From contig JAKNDB010000103.1 in the NCBI GenBank assembly GCA_024305405.1, positions 620,001-684,000 on the forward strand: 64,000 nucleotides of DNA, read 5' to 3'. Positions 1-10,083 of this stretch are shown one piece after another (positions within the stretch are counted from its first letter, which is position 1; each line of letters begins with the position of its first letter). The notes beneath the pieces were generated by a model. That model was not told where the DNA came from and did not search any database. It was given only the letters and a program-made list of their open reading frames with translations. Position numbers and translations under genes: made by a program. This DNA comes from Dirofilaria immitis. Lineage: Eukaryota; Nematoda; Chromadorea; Rhabditida; Onchocercidae.

Positions 1-2329
1 TGTATGTTTTAAAGATCGTAATTCTTGTTGATGTATTGAGTGGTCTGTTGGTAAGATAAGTAATTAGGTCGGATTTTCTTTTCGGTGAAGAACTTTGAGA
101 AATTTCGTGATTCTTTTTGGAAAGTTTACTGAAAAATAAACTGGATTGTTTGCTTCATTTCTCGATCTCGGTCAAGAATTGCCTTTCGATTTTCGTATTG
201 TGTTCAGGATTCTTTTCAGTTGGATACGAACAAATTTGTGTTGAATTTACTAAATGCAATTGTTGGAAACGATTTTGTGATTGTTGAGGAAATATGATAA
301 TGGAAATCGAAAATTTGCGCCATCTGTTACACCGATCCATTTTTATTACACTAGATTATAATTTGTGTCAACAAAGACGTGCAGCTCGTCAATATGATTT
401 CGTTCAGCCAGAACGGTTTGAATTTTAAGAAGCAGTTTGTTTTGTTTTGAAAAAATTACAGAATAGGTCAACTTCCAGTCTTTTAAAAATTAATTTCTGG
501 ATCTGTCCTTAAGCTAACCTTTTCTTTTTCTTTTCAAAATAAGTCTTTATTTTTCTATCATCAAAAAAGGGGCGACTTCTTAACTTTTCATCGTAATTCA
601 TTGACTATCAACAGCTTTAGCAACAAATAGAATAGTAGTTTTTCGGAGTTAAGAGCTTAACTAGCATTTCATTCAAAATTCGATCATTTATTCAATGATT
701 AGCAGAGTTAATTCTAATGGTTATGAGGATCATTCATTATAAACTAAAGTTAGAGGATCAGATTGTGATGAGAAGAATACTCCTGAGGATTTCCGAAACA
801 TCTGAATGAAAATTTGAATATAATGATTACTATTCAATAGAGGAATAAATATTTCTTAATATTATCCTTAGAATTTTAGATATGTGGAAGAAATTGTTTG
901 GCCCACATATAGAAATCATTTAGCTAATGCTTATGATCTTGCTCGTCGTTGTTCAACCATTGTTTTCGTTGATGGAAATACTCGAAGATTTTTGATGAAT
1001 TTGAAGTTAGGACGGTAAAATTCGATTTTTCTTAATTGCTTTTATGTGTTGCAATTTCTTTCTCAGTTAGAGGAGAAACCCAAACAATTAAAATTTGGGT
1101 TTAAAAATGAAGTTATTTAAAATTTCATAGAGATTTTCTTTATTTTAGATGTTTTCAAAATTATCCAAAAATTTGTTGCTGATTCAAGCCGACGAACTCC
1201 AGCTATCTCATGCAATTGATTTCGTCAATACACCAAAAATGGCGGTATCTCTGTATTTTTAGGTTATATCATATTTCTAAAGTGACTCTGAAAGGAAACC
1301 TTTACCTTTAACGACTGCAGCGCTGAAAAAGAAAGTATAATCGGTCGTTGCAAAGATTGCAAGCATTTTATCATGCTTGATAGTTCTGACTTTTTGTTAT
1401 CACTTTATCGTTTCATCAGTTCTCATAATTGAAATTTGGTGTGAAATTCATGTTATAGTTTTTTTCTTTTTTTACAGGAACAGCAAGAGATAACTTCGGT
1501 GATAAGCAAGTTGTTCGGTTAGAATTTGAAGCATATGATGAAATGGTATATAAAGAGTTAGACAAATTATGCGATGAATTGCGAAAAACTACCCTACAAT
1601 TGACAGAATCGCATTGATTCATAAAGTGGGGTAAGTCTTTTATGTTTATATCTATGACAAGGCAAAATAAAATCTCTAATAGTGTTGTAGATAGGGCATG
1701 TTAATACTGATCTGTCGTATATTGTAGTCTATTAATGTTAATATCAACAGAAAAATTGTAGCGGAATTTGTGTGTGGACTCAGTAGTAGTTTTTGAGCTA
1801 AGATTGAACTTTTATTAATTGATCAAGAAATTTTTTGAATTCACTTATACATTATGTTGTTTAGCAAATAACTAACGGTTGATGAAGTTCAATATCTTGA
1901 AAATATAGCCCGCTGTTATGTTTGTGCTTTAAGAATTGATGTTTTTCTTACCTGTTTTCCTGATTTTCTCTTTGAAACTGCTTTTTCTGATATTTCATAT
2001 GTTCATTTCAGAAAAGTGTTGGTTGGGAAACATCGATAATAATGGCAGTAAGTGCACCTCATAGAAAAGATGCATTTCGAGCGACCGAAAAAGGAATCGA
2101 TTGTTTGAAAATTCGAGTACCTATTTGGAAGAAAGTAAGAAATTCTATTCATTCAAATAAGCAGTAATATTCGTCATGGTGTTCATTATTACCATACTTA
2201 TTACCATACTGATAGTTTCGTTGCAAGTTTGATCCTTGGAAAGATTTATTTAATTGCATGGAATATAAGAAAGATTTGAAAAAGAAAGACAGGTGGACTA
2301 TTTTTAATAAATGCGCTAACATTTCCTGA
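1..2329 (+). CDS. NRK-like kinase / MoaE (molybdopterin synthase catalytic subunit) gene, 5' end outside window
   Basis: MoaE/MOCS2B joins with the small MoaD/MOCS2A subunit to add two sulfurs to precursor Z, making molybdopterin for the molybdenum cofactor. The C-terminal exons (1,149-1,262; 1,478-1,630; 2,012-2,134) show GTARDNF, an LEFEAYDEM segment, APHRKDAF and LKIRVPIWKK, which includes the two lysines expected at the MoaE active site. The upstream exons (to 415; 880-1,014) read RSIFITLDYNLCQQRRAAR and VEEIVWPTYRNHL, resembling the lid and C-terminal half of nicotinamide riboside kinases (pattern RSYF-T...C-RR--R...VWP-Y). The junctions 415/880 and 1,014/1,149 are both phase 2 with CG plus A. 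Reading through needs several single bases to be missing from homopolymers (GG 207-208, GG 288-289, A5 1,167-1,171, T5 1,256-1,260, A5 1,584-1,588, G3 2,025-2,027). The MoaE part is secure. The kinase assignment is by motif memory. Fusion versus overlapping ORFs is unresolved. Confidence 0.75.
88..415 (+). CDS. Kinase-part exon(s), frame-broken, left boundary uncertain
   Basis: Open segments in successive frames give LDLGQELPFDFRIVF, then DTNKFVLNLLNAIVGNDFVI, then MEIENLRHLLHRSIFITLDY and CQQRRAARQYDFVQPE. Each switch is explained by one missing base in a G pair (207-208 and 288-289). With the second restored the text reads VEGN, matching the (I/V)EG motif of NRK/uridine-kinase proteins. The exon ends in CG before a gtttga donor at 416 and joins 880 in phase. 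Upstream, the frame is unclear and the P-loop is not visible. Positions 1-51 are open (VILVDVLSGLL) before gtaaga and may be another exon. Confidence 0.5.
880..1014 (+). CDS. Kinase-part exon with VWPTY motif
   Basis: After the gaattttag acceptor the exon reads YVEEIVWPTYRNHLANAYDL, then STIVFVDGNTRRFLMNL, and stops at CG|gtaaaa. VWP-Y followed by a (Y/F)(L/V)DG strand matches the C-terminal part of NRK1-type kinases. It is in phase with both neighbours. Confidence 0.65.
1149..1262 (+). CDS. Junction exon: kinase tail / start of MoaE domain
   Basis: Two frames overlap here. The kinase frame continues RCFQNYPKICC and stops at 1,181-1,183. The MoaE frame can start at ATG 1,149 (MFSKLSKNLLLIQADELQ) and reaches MAVSLYF, then hits TAG at the donor. 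One extra A in the A5 run at 1,167-1,171 would fuse the frames. One extra T in 1,256-1,260 gives SLYFLG and the phase-1 junction needed by the next exon. Confidence 0.7.
   Translation: MFSKLSKNLLLIQADELQLSHAIDFVNTPKMAVSLYF
1478..1630 (+). CDS. MoaE core exon
   Basis: The tttacag acceptor leads to GA-ACA, giving GTARDNFGDKQVVRLEFEAY and KLCDELRK. After the A5 run (1,584-1,588) the correct frame shifts by one base and reads NYPTIDRIALIHKVG, exactly the MoaE strand before the donor gtaagtc. One missing A is inferred. Confidence 0.85.
2012..2134 (+). CDS. MoaE catalytic exon (APHRKDAF, KIRVPIWKK)
   Basis: The exon reads GKVLV, then (after a G3 run at 2,025-2,027 that appears one G short) GETSIIMAVSAPHRKDAF and CLKIRVPIWKK. 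The last block carries both conserved MoaE lysines. It ends at a gtaaga donor; reading through would stop at 2,165-2,167. Confidence 0.88.
2228..2329 (+). CDS. Possible terminal exon of the MoaE gene
   Basis: After an acceptor-like ttgcaag the phase-0 frame is open for 33 codons (FDPWKDLFNCMEYKKDLKKK...) and ends in TGA. It joins IWKK in phase and has the Lys/Trp-rich look of a MoaE tail, but I cannot align it. The alternative is translation into the preceding intron for 10 residues. Confidence 0.35.
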   Translation, partial: FDPWKDLFNCMEYKKDLKKKDRWTIFNKCANIS

Positions 2330-2387
2330 AAACTTTTGAATATTGTAGAGAATATCAGTTCAAATTTTTTATTTTGATGGAGCAAAC

Positions 2388-2393
2388 AATAAA
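2388..2393 (+). promoter_or_regulatory. Possible polyadenylation signal AATAAA
   Basis: AATAAA lies about 60 bases after the proposed stop of the MoaE gene. Such hexamers are common by chance in AT-rich DNA. Confidence 0.3.
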
Positions 2394-2952
2394 TTTCTAA
2401 TCGTGATATTCGTTTCCAATTTAAGGAGGTCTATTCGGATGATACTTATTGTTGGAAAGAAAATTTGTGATGATTTAATTATTGTTGGAAATCAATTCAT
2501 CTCAATTCAGCATGATAATTATTCTAATATACTTAAATATAGATTCTGTTCAAATTCTGCAATAATTTCGGGCTATCGTTTCAATTTAATCGCATTACTT
2601 TTTATTAATTTTCTGACTTAAATGAAGATATTTTATTTGGTGCTGTTTTATTATTGCTGGTTTCAATCTTTAAGTCCTTTCAGTTTTCTATTCCTACGAT
2701 ACTAACATTATGAAAAAAAAAACTTTTAAAATATTTCGTCATTTTTACTCCGTTTAATTGGTTTTATTAAAATAATATCAGCAGTTTGCATGTCAATAAT
2801 GAAATATAAGTAATTTCAGAAAAATGAAAAAATGATAAGAATGATAAGAAATTGATAGGAAAAACTAGGAAAATTGAAAGCCATTGTTTAAGTTAAATGT
2901 TGATCCCGAACAACAACCCTTGTTTTTATTCTTTTGGTTTGCTTTCTTTCAG

Positions 2953-3060
2953 ATACTCTACGATATGTACCTTTCATATTGTTCGATATTTTGCTTAGTT
3001 TCTACATTCTGAACTTCGAATTATTTTCGAATTATTTGTGCCGTACATATCGTAGAGTAT
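2953..3060. repeat. 18-bp perfect inverted repeat, 72-bp loop
   Basis: ATACTCTACGATATGTAC at 2,953-2,970 has its exact reverse complement at 3,043-3,060. It could be a MITE-like element, a structured RNA or a fold-back remnant. No coding content is seen inside. Confidence 0.8.
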
Positions 3061-6000
3061 ATCTTACTTTTCCTTACTTTAACCAGTTGTTATTATTATT
3101 CACTTATTAATTCATTCACCACTTTCATTTTTTGTTTTTCATCATCTCCAAATGTGATTTGTTGTTTTGAAAGGAAAGGTGAGGGAGTTATTTTTACGAA
3201 CACAGTTTTCTTGAAATGTGCACATCTTTATTATTGCATGCTGAAATATTTGGTTAAAGATATTTCTAATAGAGAGAAGTTTATTACGAGAGAAGGATTA
3301 GGTCAATAAATTTGTAAACTTGGCCGACTTTCCTTAATTTTGAATTCTGTTATGATATGCTATCAGATCTAACATTGGGATCTAATATGAACTATCACAG
3401 CGAATTTCAGGAATGTTCAAACTAATTTTTCTTCACCGATTTATACAGTAACTTCATGCTAAGTTTTAGCATTGTTCAATAATTGATCTCTTTTTGTTAT
3501 TATCGTAATATTTTTTCTGTATTGATATTTCATTAGAAAATCTGTTTGTTAGTTTTTGTTAGTATCTCTTATTCGATTCATGCACTGATGTTTTATAATC
3601 ACTGGTATTTTTTGTGAAATCATATCATAAAAGTTTTTCCAAAAATTCACTACCATTTTGTATTTCAAAAGCAATTAAAAGTTTGCAATGAATTTCGAAT
3701 CTCAAAATTTGCAAGTTGAATAAATGTAGAATAATATAGTTTTTAAAATTTTTGTGTGTTCAAAATTTTTTATCAAGAATTACAGAGTTTCTTAATTTTC
3801 TTTCACCGTTAATTTTACAGAAGTGAGAAAACTATATACGAGCAATCATTTGTTTGTCTCTGAAATAATCATTTAGATTGAATTTCTCGAATCATTTCTG
3901 CACATTATGAAATGATAAACTGTCTTGGGCTATTTTTAGGTAAGATGTTTTCGAAAATTTTTTGCTTGATTTGAAATCTGGAAAAAATATGAGAAGATTG
4001 GAATCCAAATGTTAAAACTTTGGAAGGAAGGAATTAGAAATTTTCTGAAGAAAGTATAAAAATGGGCCGAGAATATATGTATTTATATAAATAAAGCTGA
4101 TGTAAAATAATTCTACAAAAGGTAAAAAACAACACAAAAGTGATTACATTGGATTAACAACGATTCTGAGATCCTTCAAGCGGGATAGGGAGTTGTTGGC
4201 ATATAATTGAATACCAATGATTAACGATTCAATATCAAATGGCTTATGATAATAGAGAAGTACTCTACATTGAACAACTGCACAGTTATGATAATTATAG
4301 AGCAATAGGAGGTGAAAGCATGAATCGATACCATCATATTCTCGTTAGAAGCCACCTATATCGATTATCCTGAAATATCGCGAAATGTAACAGATAAAAG
4401 ATGGCGTACTTCATTGCCTTAATAGACTAGAATGTTATAATTGAAATATTTGTTACTTCTAAAAAGTTTTAATTTTAAATATTGTTCACTGACTCCATAC
4501 ATGTATCAGTAATATTAACTTTTACAACATTTCATATCTCTCTCCTTTTGCTACTTTGCAAATTTCGTATTCTAGAAATATTCAAATGATGCTAATAAAA
4601 ACTTATCAATTATGATTAGACTATTATTACACACTCTTTTGGCCATTAATACTATTACGAATGCCTATTATTAATCTTTTGCTATTGCTTTTTATTCATT
4701 CATTTCTCTATACTATTTGATAGACATTATGACTATCTAAACTAAATGAGCCTGTATAAATAGGCCATTTCCCCATCGACCGTTTTGCCTTCTCTTTTAA
4801 ACCTTTAGCTTTTTTTTTGAATCTCTCTCTTTTACTTGAATATATCCTTCCATTTTCAGTAGTCTTTTTCAATCTATTATTTCTCGTGTAGCCATTTTAT
4901 TTTATTGCTCTATCTTGCTTTCTATTACAATTACTTTACTTTGCTAATTGGATATATATCGTTGTTTGCTTTAAATATTCTTTTTTTTTCTTGGCACTTG
5001 ATATGTACCATTTGGTATTGGCCAAATATGAGATATTATTCCATGCTTCCTTAATAACTTTAAAGCATTTTAAATTACATGAAGTTTCTTATTTAAGTTC
5101 GCTAGAAATTAGATGGAACGATCGATACAATTTTAATTATTCTTTTATGCTTTCTTGGCATGTTCCGAACTGCCCCATCATTTAAATATTTTGATAGCAA
5201 ACTTTTCTTCCGGAAAGAAAATAGGATTAAATAGCCGATTTTATTTCCAGTATTGACTTTGGAACTAAAATTTGTTGGTAATATTTCCATTTGTACTTCC
5301 TGCAATAATTTCTCATTTTCTCTTTTAAATTATTAAGAAAATTAAGAATGAAAAATGACTTGTCCAATTTAGATTTTATAAATTTGAAAATCATTTATGA
5401 TAAAATACTAGCAGTATTAATTATCGTTAAACAAAAAATTTTCAAATGTCATACTTCATTCACATCTCAACAAAGTAAGTTCAAATATCTTACATGGACT
5501 AAAAAGATGGAGTCAATTCAAAAGTATATTATGCTACATTCTATTATAATCATAGATATTCAAGTTCAATCTTTCTTCTGTAATAATGAATATTGAAAAG
5601 TAAAATCATTAGGATAAATTGATGTGATAAATCTATTTCAACGCCTGTGTTGGATTATGTTTAGTGTGCAGACATTTAATTACAAGTAAATAAATTTGCA
5701 TTTAAATGTCTTTTCGGGTTTGAAATTTTCATAACGATATCCAAAAAAAGTATGAAAATTACAGAATAATATTTGTAAACCTTTCTGCTTTTATCCATCT
5801 CCTTATAAAGAGAGGTGGTAATAGAGTTTGGCAATCTGAATAAATAGTGAAATAAATGGAAAGCTTCACTTTTTGAAATTCATTCAGAAACATTTCACGA
5901 AGCCCAGAAAATAGAGAGGAGATAATTAGGTATTATTACTTCGCCATTCATTTAAGTGTTCCTCCTTACATCAATGGATTACATATTAAAAACTTAAATT

Positions 6001-6304
6001 GCTTCTAAATGGAGCGCAAGCTTCGAAATCAATTACGAAGCTTATGGGTACTAAAAAAATTATATTATGATTTGATTATGATTATGATTAAAAATTATTA
6101 TGACACCATTATAGGATTGTAATCAAAAATCTCCCTCTGCAATCTTTTATAGTAACGATCCCAACGAAGTTTGTATTGGCCTCTTATTTCAATCCAGTTT
6201 TTTCGATCTAGTCTTTAAAATTTTAATTCTATTCAGCAGAAATAGGGATCGGTGTTATAAAAAGAAAAAGATAATCCTTCTTTTATAAATGATGTCAAAT
6301 TCTA

Positions 6305-6527
6305 TATATCATTTATCGTTACATATCAGAAAGAGAAAGATTTCACTGCCACTTTCCATTTTTCTCTATACTTGAAAAGAAATTTAAATATATGATGATA
6401 AAATTATTAAAATAATGCTGCAAAATAAACTCTGAATAAGAGATTTGTTTTCTCATTTCTCGAAAAAAAAAAATGGAAAGTGGCAGTGAAATCTTTCTCT
6501 TTCTGATATGTAACGATAAATGATATA
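6305..6527. repeat. Fold-back element: 59-bp perfect inverted repeat, 105-bp loop
   Basis: Positions 6,305-6,363 are the exact reverse complement of 6,469-6,527 (TATATCATTTATCGTTACAT... paired with ...ATGTAACGATAAATGATATA). Perfect arms this long in an intergenic region suggest a young MITE or snapback insertion, or a long-hairpin transcript. The right loop edge has an A11 run. No obvious target-site duplication was found by eye. Confidence 0.88.
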
Positions 6528-8890
6528 CAGAGTTCACTGTTTTGCTCTACCAGCATATGTATCGCAACAATTTAATTAATTTATGATTATAATGGATTTC
6601 CCAATCCGAATAAACTTTTGCTATTATCTGTAAGCATATGCATATTTGATTGTTAATGTGTCAATTTTAATTGCAAAATTTTCGTTTTTTTGACTTGCAA
6701 AATTGAATAAAACATTTGAAACAATAAAGTTTAGTACTAAATGTGAAAGTTTATATAAACAGCGTGGATTTAAAAAGTACTTAATTTACGAAAAACGATA
6801 TAAAGAATTGGGAATTTTTATTAAAAAAAAATGGGAAATCACATGATAGTTTATATTATATTACTTAAAATAAACACATTTAAATAATAGTTGATCGTTT
6901 AATACTGATCTAGATTAAATTTAAGTTCATTTTTAAAAATGAAATTAACATTTAAATTGTTGCACTTAAATCAACTCAATTTTTTATATTTCTCAATTTC
7001 TTCTAATTTCTAAAAATATCCCACTTTAAATGAACAAAAAATGCTTATTCAATGCTACAAACCATGCAGAGATATTGTCTTAAAAAATAGAAAAAAAATA
7101 TAATTAAAAAGAGATTCTCAAATATTATGGCACTAAGTTGAAGTGAATTAGTTATGTTTTAAAACTTTGAAGTGTCCATTTACTCATGGAAATATGTTAT
7201 ATGTTTCCGATCCTTGATTGTCTAAGTGTCAATTTTCACGCCAAAATTTCAATCTTTACTTCACTATATCTATTTATAATCAATCGAATTTATATTTCTT
7301 ACTTTTTGAATTCAACAATTACGTCACATATATATGGAATTAGGCACAAGAAACGATCTGCTAGAATAGCCATCTCGACATTAGCGTAGATCGAGCATAA
7401 CAATGCTGTCAGATAGTTTTTCTTGGCTATTTGATGCTGCTGAAAAAAGTTCATATTGAAATTTCTGAAAATTATTGTTAACACTAAGCCTTTATGTTCA
7501 TAATGAGTGGCTTTGAAGAAAAATTTCCTTAAAGTCAATTCTATTTAAAACATCGTATCAGAAGAAAGCATCGAGTAAAATTTTAATCCCTCACATATGC
7601 TTTCCCGAATTCTCCAAAGCATCGTCTAAAAAGCCACATGATTTAATTCTTTTCCTTCCATTCCTTGTATATTTAGCTTTCTCGTTCCCAATATTTCTTT
7701 ATTCTTTTAGATAAAATTAAAATTTTAGAATCACAGATGAAAAATTTTGAAAAAAATAGTAGTTGTAATGAGCAAAGTTAGAAAAGGTTGAATGAGAAAT
7801 CTTATTTGTTAGATCTACTTGATCAGATAGGATAGCAATCATCAGAAATAACTAAAGAAGATAGTTTAGATATAATGCAAGGGATGATCAAAAAGAATTA
7901 GAATATTATTTTCTAAATTGGAAGTTGTTTTTCTCGACAATTATTTGCAATAGTTATATCACCGACAGCTTGTATTCTCTAAATATTTTTAATAGCTTAT
8001 CTTAGTTATGTTAAACGGAAGTGGAAGAGATTTATTAGTGATTGCTTTTTCTCTAATAATTTTTAAAAGGACAAATAATTCCCCCTCCCTTTCTCTAATA
8101 TTTATAAAAGGGTGAAAGAGTTCACTTTATCAGTGAATGCAATTTCCGAAGAAAATAATTTTTATCTATTCGCAAATGTTTGCGTCAATTGCAAGCTTGA
8201 TATATTTTGAAATCATTCAAGTAAAAGTCTATAGAAAAGATTGATATATTTATTTAAAGGACTAAGTTAATCTATAATTTAGAAATCTTCTGTGTATTTT
8301 ACTAAATACTATTAGTTTAATTTAAATGATAAGAAGTTCGATTTCGAGACTACCGCAAAAATATCAAGCTTTTATCATTCTCAACATATATAAGTGTTTT
8401 ATTTAGCGCGATTTATGTATTTGTTTAAAATTTAACAATTGGTTTATAGTTTATTGTATCAAACAAGTATAATTAACCTCATAGGGATATATCTATATTT
8501 GTTACTAGGAACAATTACCGAGAGTTGAAAGGTCAGCGGGTAATTCCGCTTTTTAGAATTATGTGACATTTCAATGACACTTATGATTCGTTTCTATAAA
8601 AAGAATCGAGCTATCGTAGATAAGCTCTGAGGTACGACTAGTGGTTATCAGATAATGTTCAGAAAAAGAGAGGACAAATGTCAAAGTCCATCGGCTAGTC
8701 CCGATTGACAGGACATTGTCGTCCAGTAGCTCCTCCCTTCCTACCTCTGCTGACCGCATAGGCATTCACTTCATTTATTTATTTCAGCCAATTGATGTTC
8801 TAGACTGTGTCATTTGGCTTGAATAAATTCGAAATTTGTTGATAGGATATCTTTTAGTAATAACTGACTTTATCATTGATAGGCACAATT

Positions 8891-8919
8891 AGTATCAATC
8901 AGTAATACTGATTGGTACT
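8891..8919. repeat. Short hairpin, 13-bp stem and 3-nt loop
   Basis: AGTATCAATCAGT (8,891-8,903) pairs with ACTGATTGGTACT (8,907-8,919), with one mismatch that would be a G-U pair in RNA. The role is unknown. Confidence 0.5.
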
Positions 8920-9966
8920 GATTAGTTAAACAAACCTACAAGAATTGCTTTTCAGTCATTTCCTAGCGTTTGTATATTTTATCAGCTTATCATTCATTTA
9001 TACTGTTAATCGTATAGCAATTTCTACTTTCATTTTTATGCTTTAAATCTTTCAATTCATGCAAATTTATTAGTATCAGAACTCCTGTAGCTGATAATAA
9101 TTTCTCCACTCATTACTTTCAGATATCTCACCCTTTCGAATGTCTCATTATGTTTCACAAATTTTGTTAAAGTTTTATGATAAATAATTCTTGAAACGCA
9201 ATATAAAAAAACTTTTGAACGTATTAAAATGATTCAAGAAATTGATTATCATTGATTATTATCTTTTCTTTGATAATCCTATGTTACATTTTTCGAATTA
9301 ATTTTTATCAAATTTCTGTCGTTTTACTTCACTTATTTGTTTTTGATGTATATATATGGTACTTGTCCCGTTTACTGTAATTTATTTCAGCATATTTTTT
9401 CCTTTCAAAATATCATTTTTCGATTCGAACTTGAACTTGCTTTATTCATTTCTATGTCGAAATCCATTAACTATAAATCCAATTCAAATTGTTGAATTGT
9501 TCTGATAGTAGCTCTTTTGGATCTTTTAATGCATATTCGATTAAGGCTTGAGGCCTTGAGGCCACTATTCTGAAAGCAAGCGGCTTAATTACTAATATCT
9601 TTTCATTTTCTTTCTTCCAAATACAAATTGCATAATTTAGCCTATTGAATAAGACATCTTCTACAAAATGATATCCATTCGTTTTCATGATTTATTATTT
9701 GTTATTCTTTTAAGAGAAAAATAGTAATATCATATAATTGAAAAAAGCAATTTCAGGATTCCGTATTACTTTACTTCAATTATGGATTACATTGTGCCTT
9801 GACAAACCTTCTTATCTTGCATAAATTCACTGCTATTATTTTTTCCTCCGTTTGTTTCATTTCTGCTAATTATATTTGTTATTTCTGCTATCAATGTTAT
9901 TATCATCATATTTATTACTATTTCTATTAATCATGATGAATTTCGCATCACAAATCAGATGAATCG

Positions 9967-9974
9967 TATAAATT
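9967..9974 (+). promoter_or_regulatory. TATA-like box upstream of candidate hmr-1 start
   Basis: GTATAAAT lies about 36 bases before ATG 10,010. In AT-rich DNA this is weak evidence, and nematode 5' ends are often trans-spliced. Confidence 0.15.
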
Positions 9975-10009
9975 TTTATTCTGTTTGAAACAAAATAACG
10001 ATAGCAAAA

Positions 10010-10083
10010 ATGCTGAATTACTGGCTTCCATTTTTTTACATATTATTTGTTTATTTCCATATATCGAATGTCATCAAAATAAG
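10010..10083 (+). CDS. hmr-1: hmr-1 long form exon 1 (signal peptide, tentative)
   Basis: CAAAA precedes ATG, a good nematode start context. The exon reads [20 protein letters not shown], a hydrophobic signal peptide, and ends AG|gtaaaa in phase 2. Exon 2 opens in phase 0 as written but would accept phase 2 if its A5 run (12,678-12,682) is one A short, the same defect seen elsewhere. An unseen small exon between them is the alternative. Confidence 0.55.

Larger units (their letters stand above)
2394..10009. other. Intergenic stretch with no supported gene
   Basis: AT-rich, with only short open frames of low-complexity composition (Phe, Ile, Asn, Lys). It holds the inverted repeats at 2,953-3,060 and 6,305-6,527, a hairpin at 8,891-8,919, a GC-richer patch at 8,640-8,765 and a minus-strand 73-codon frame at 9,467-9,688. 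The right part is the presumed upstream region of the long hmr-1 transcript. Confidence 0.6.

Noticed and set aside
1..2134. MoaE gene as a decayed pseudogene
   Set aside because: Catalytic lysines and splice sites are intact and every break is a one-base homopolymer loss, the same error seen in the clearly functional hmr-1 gene.
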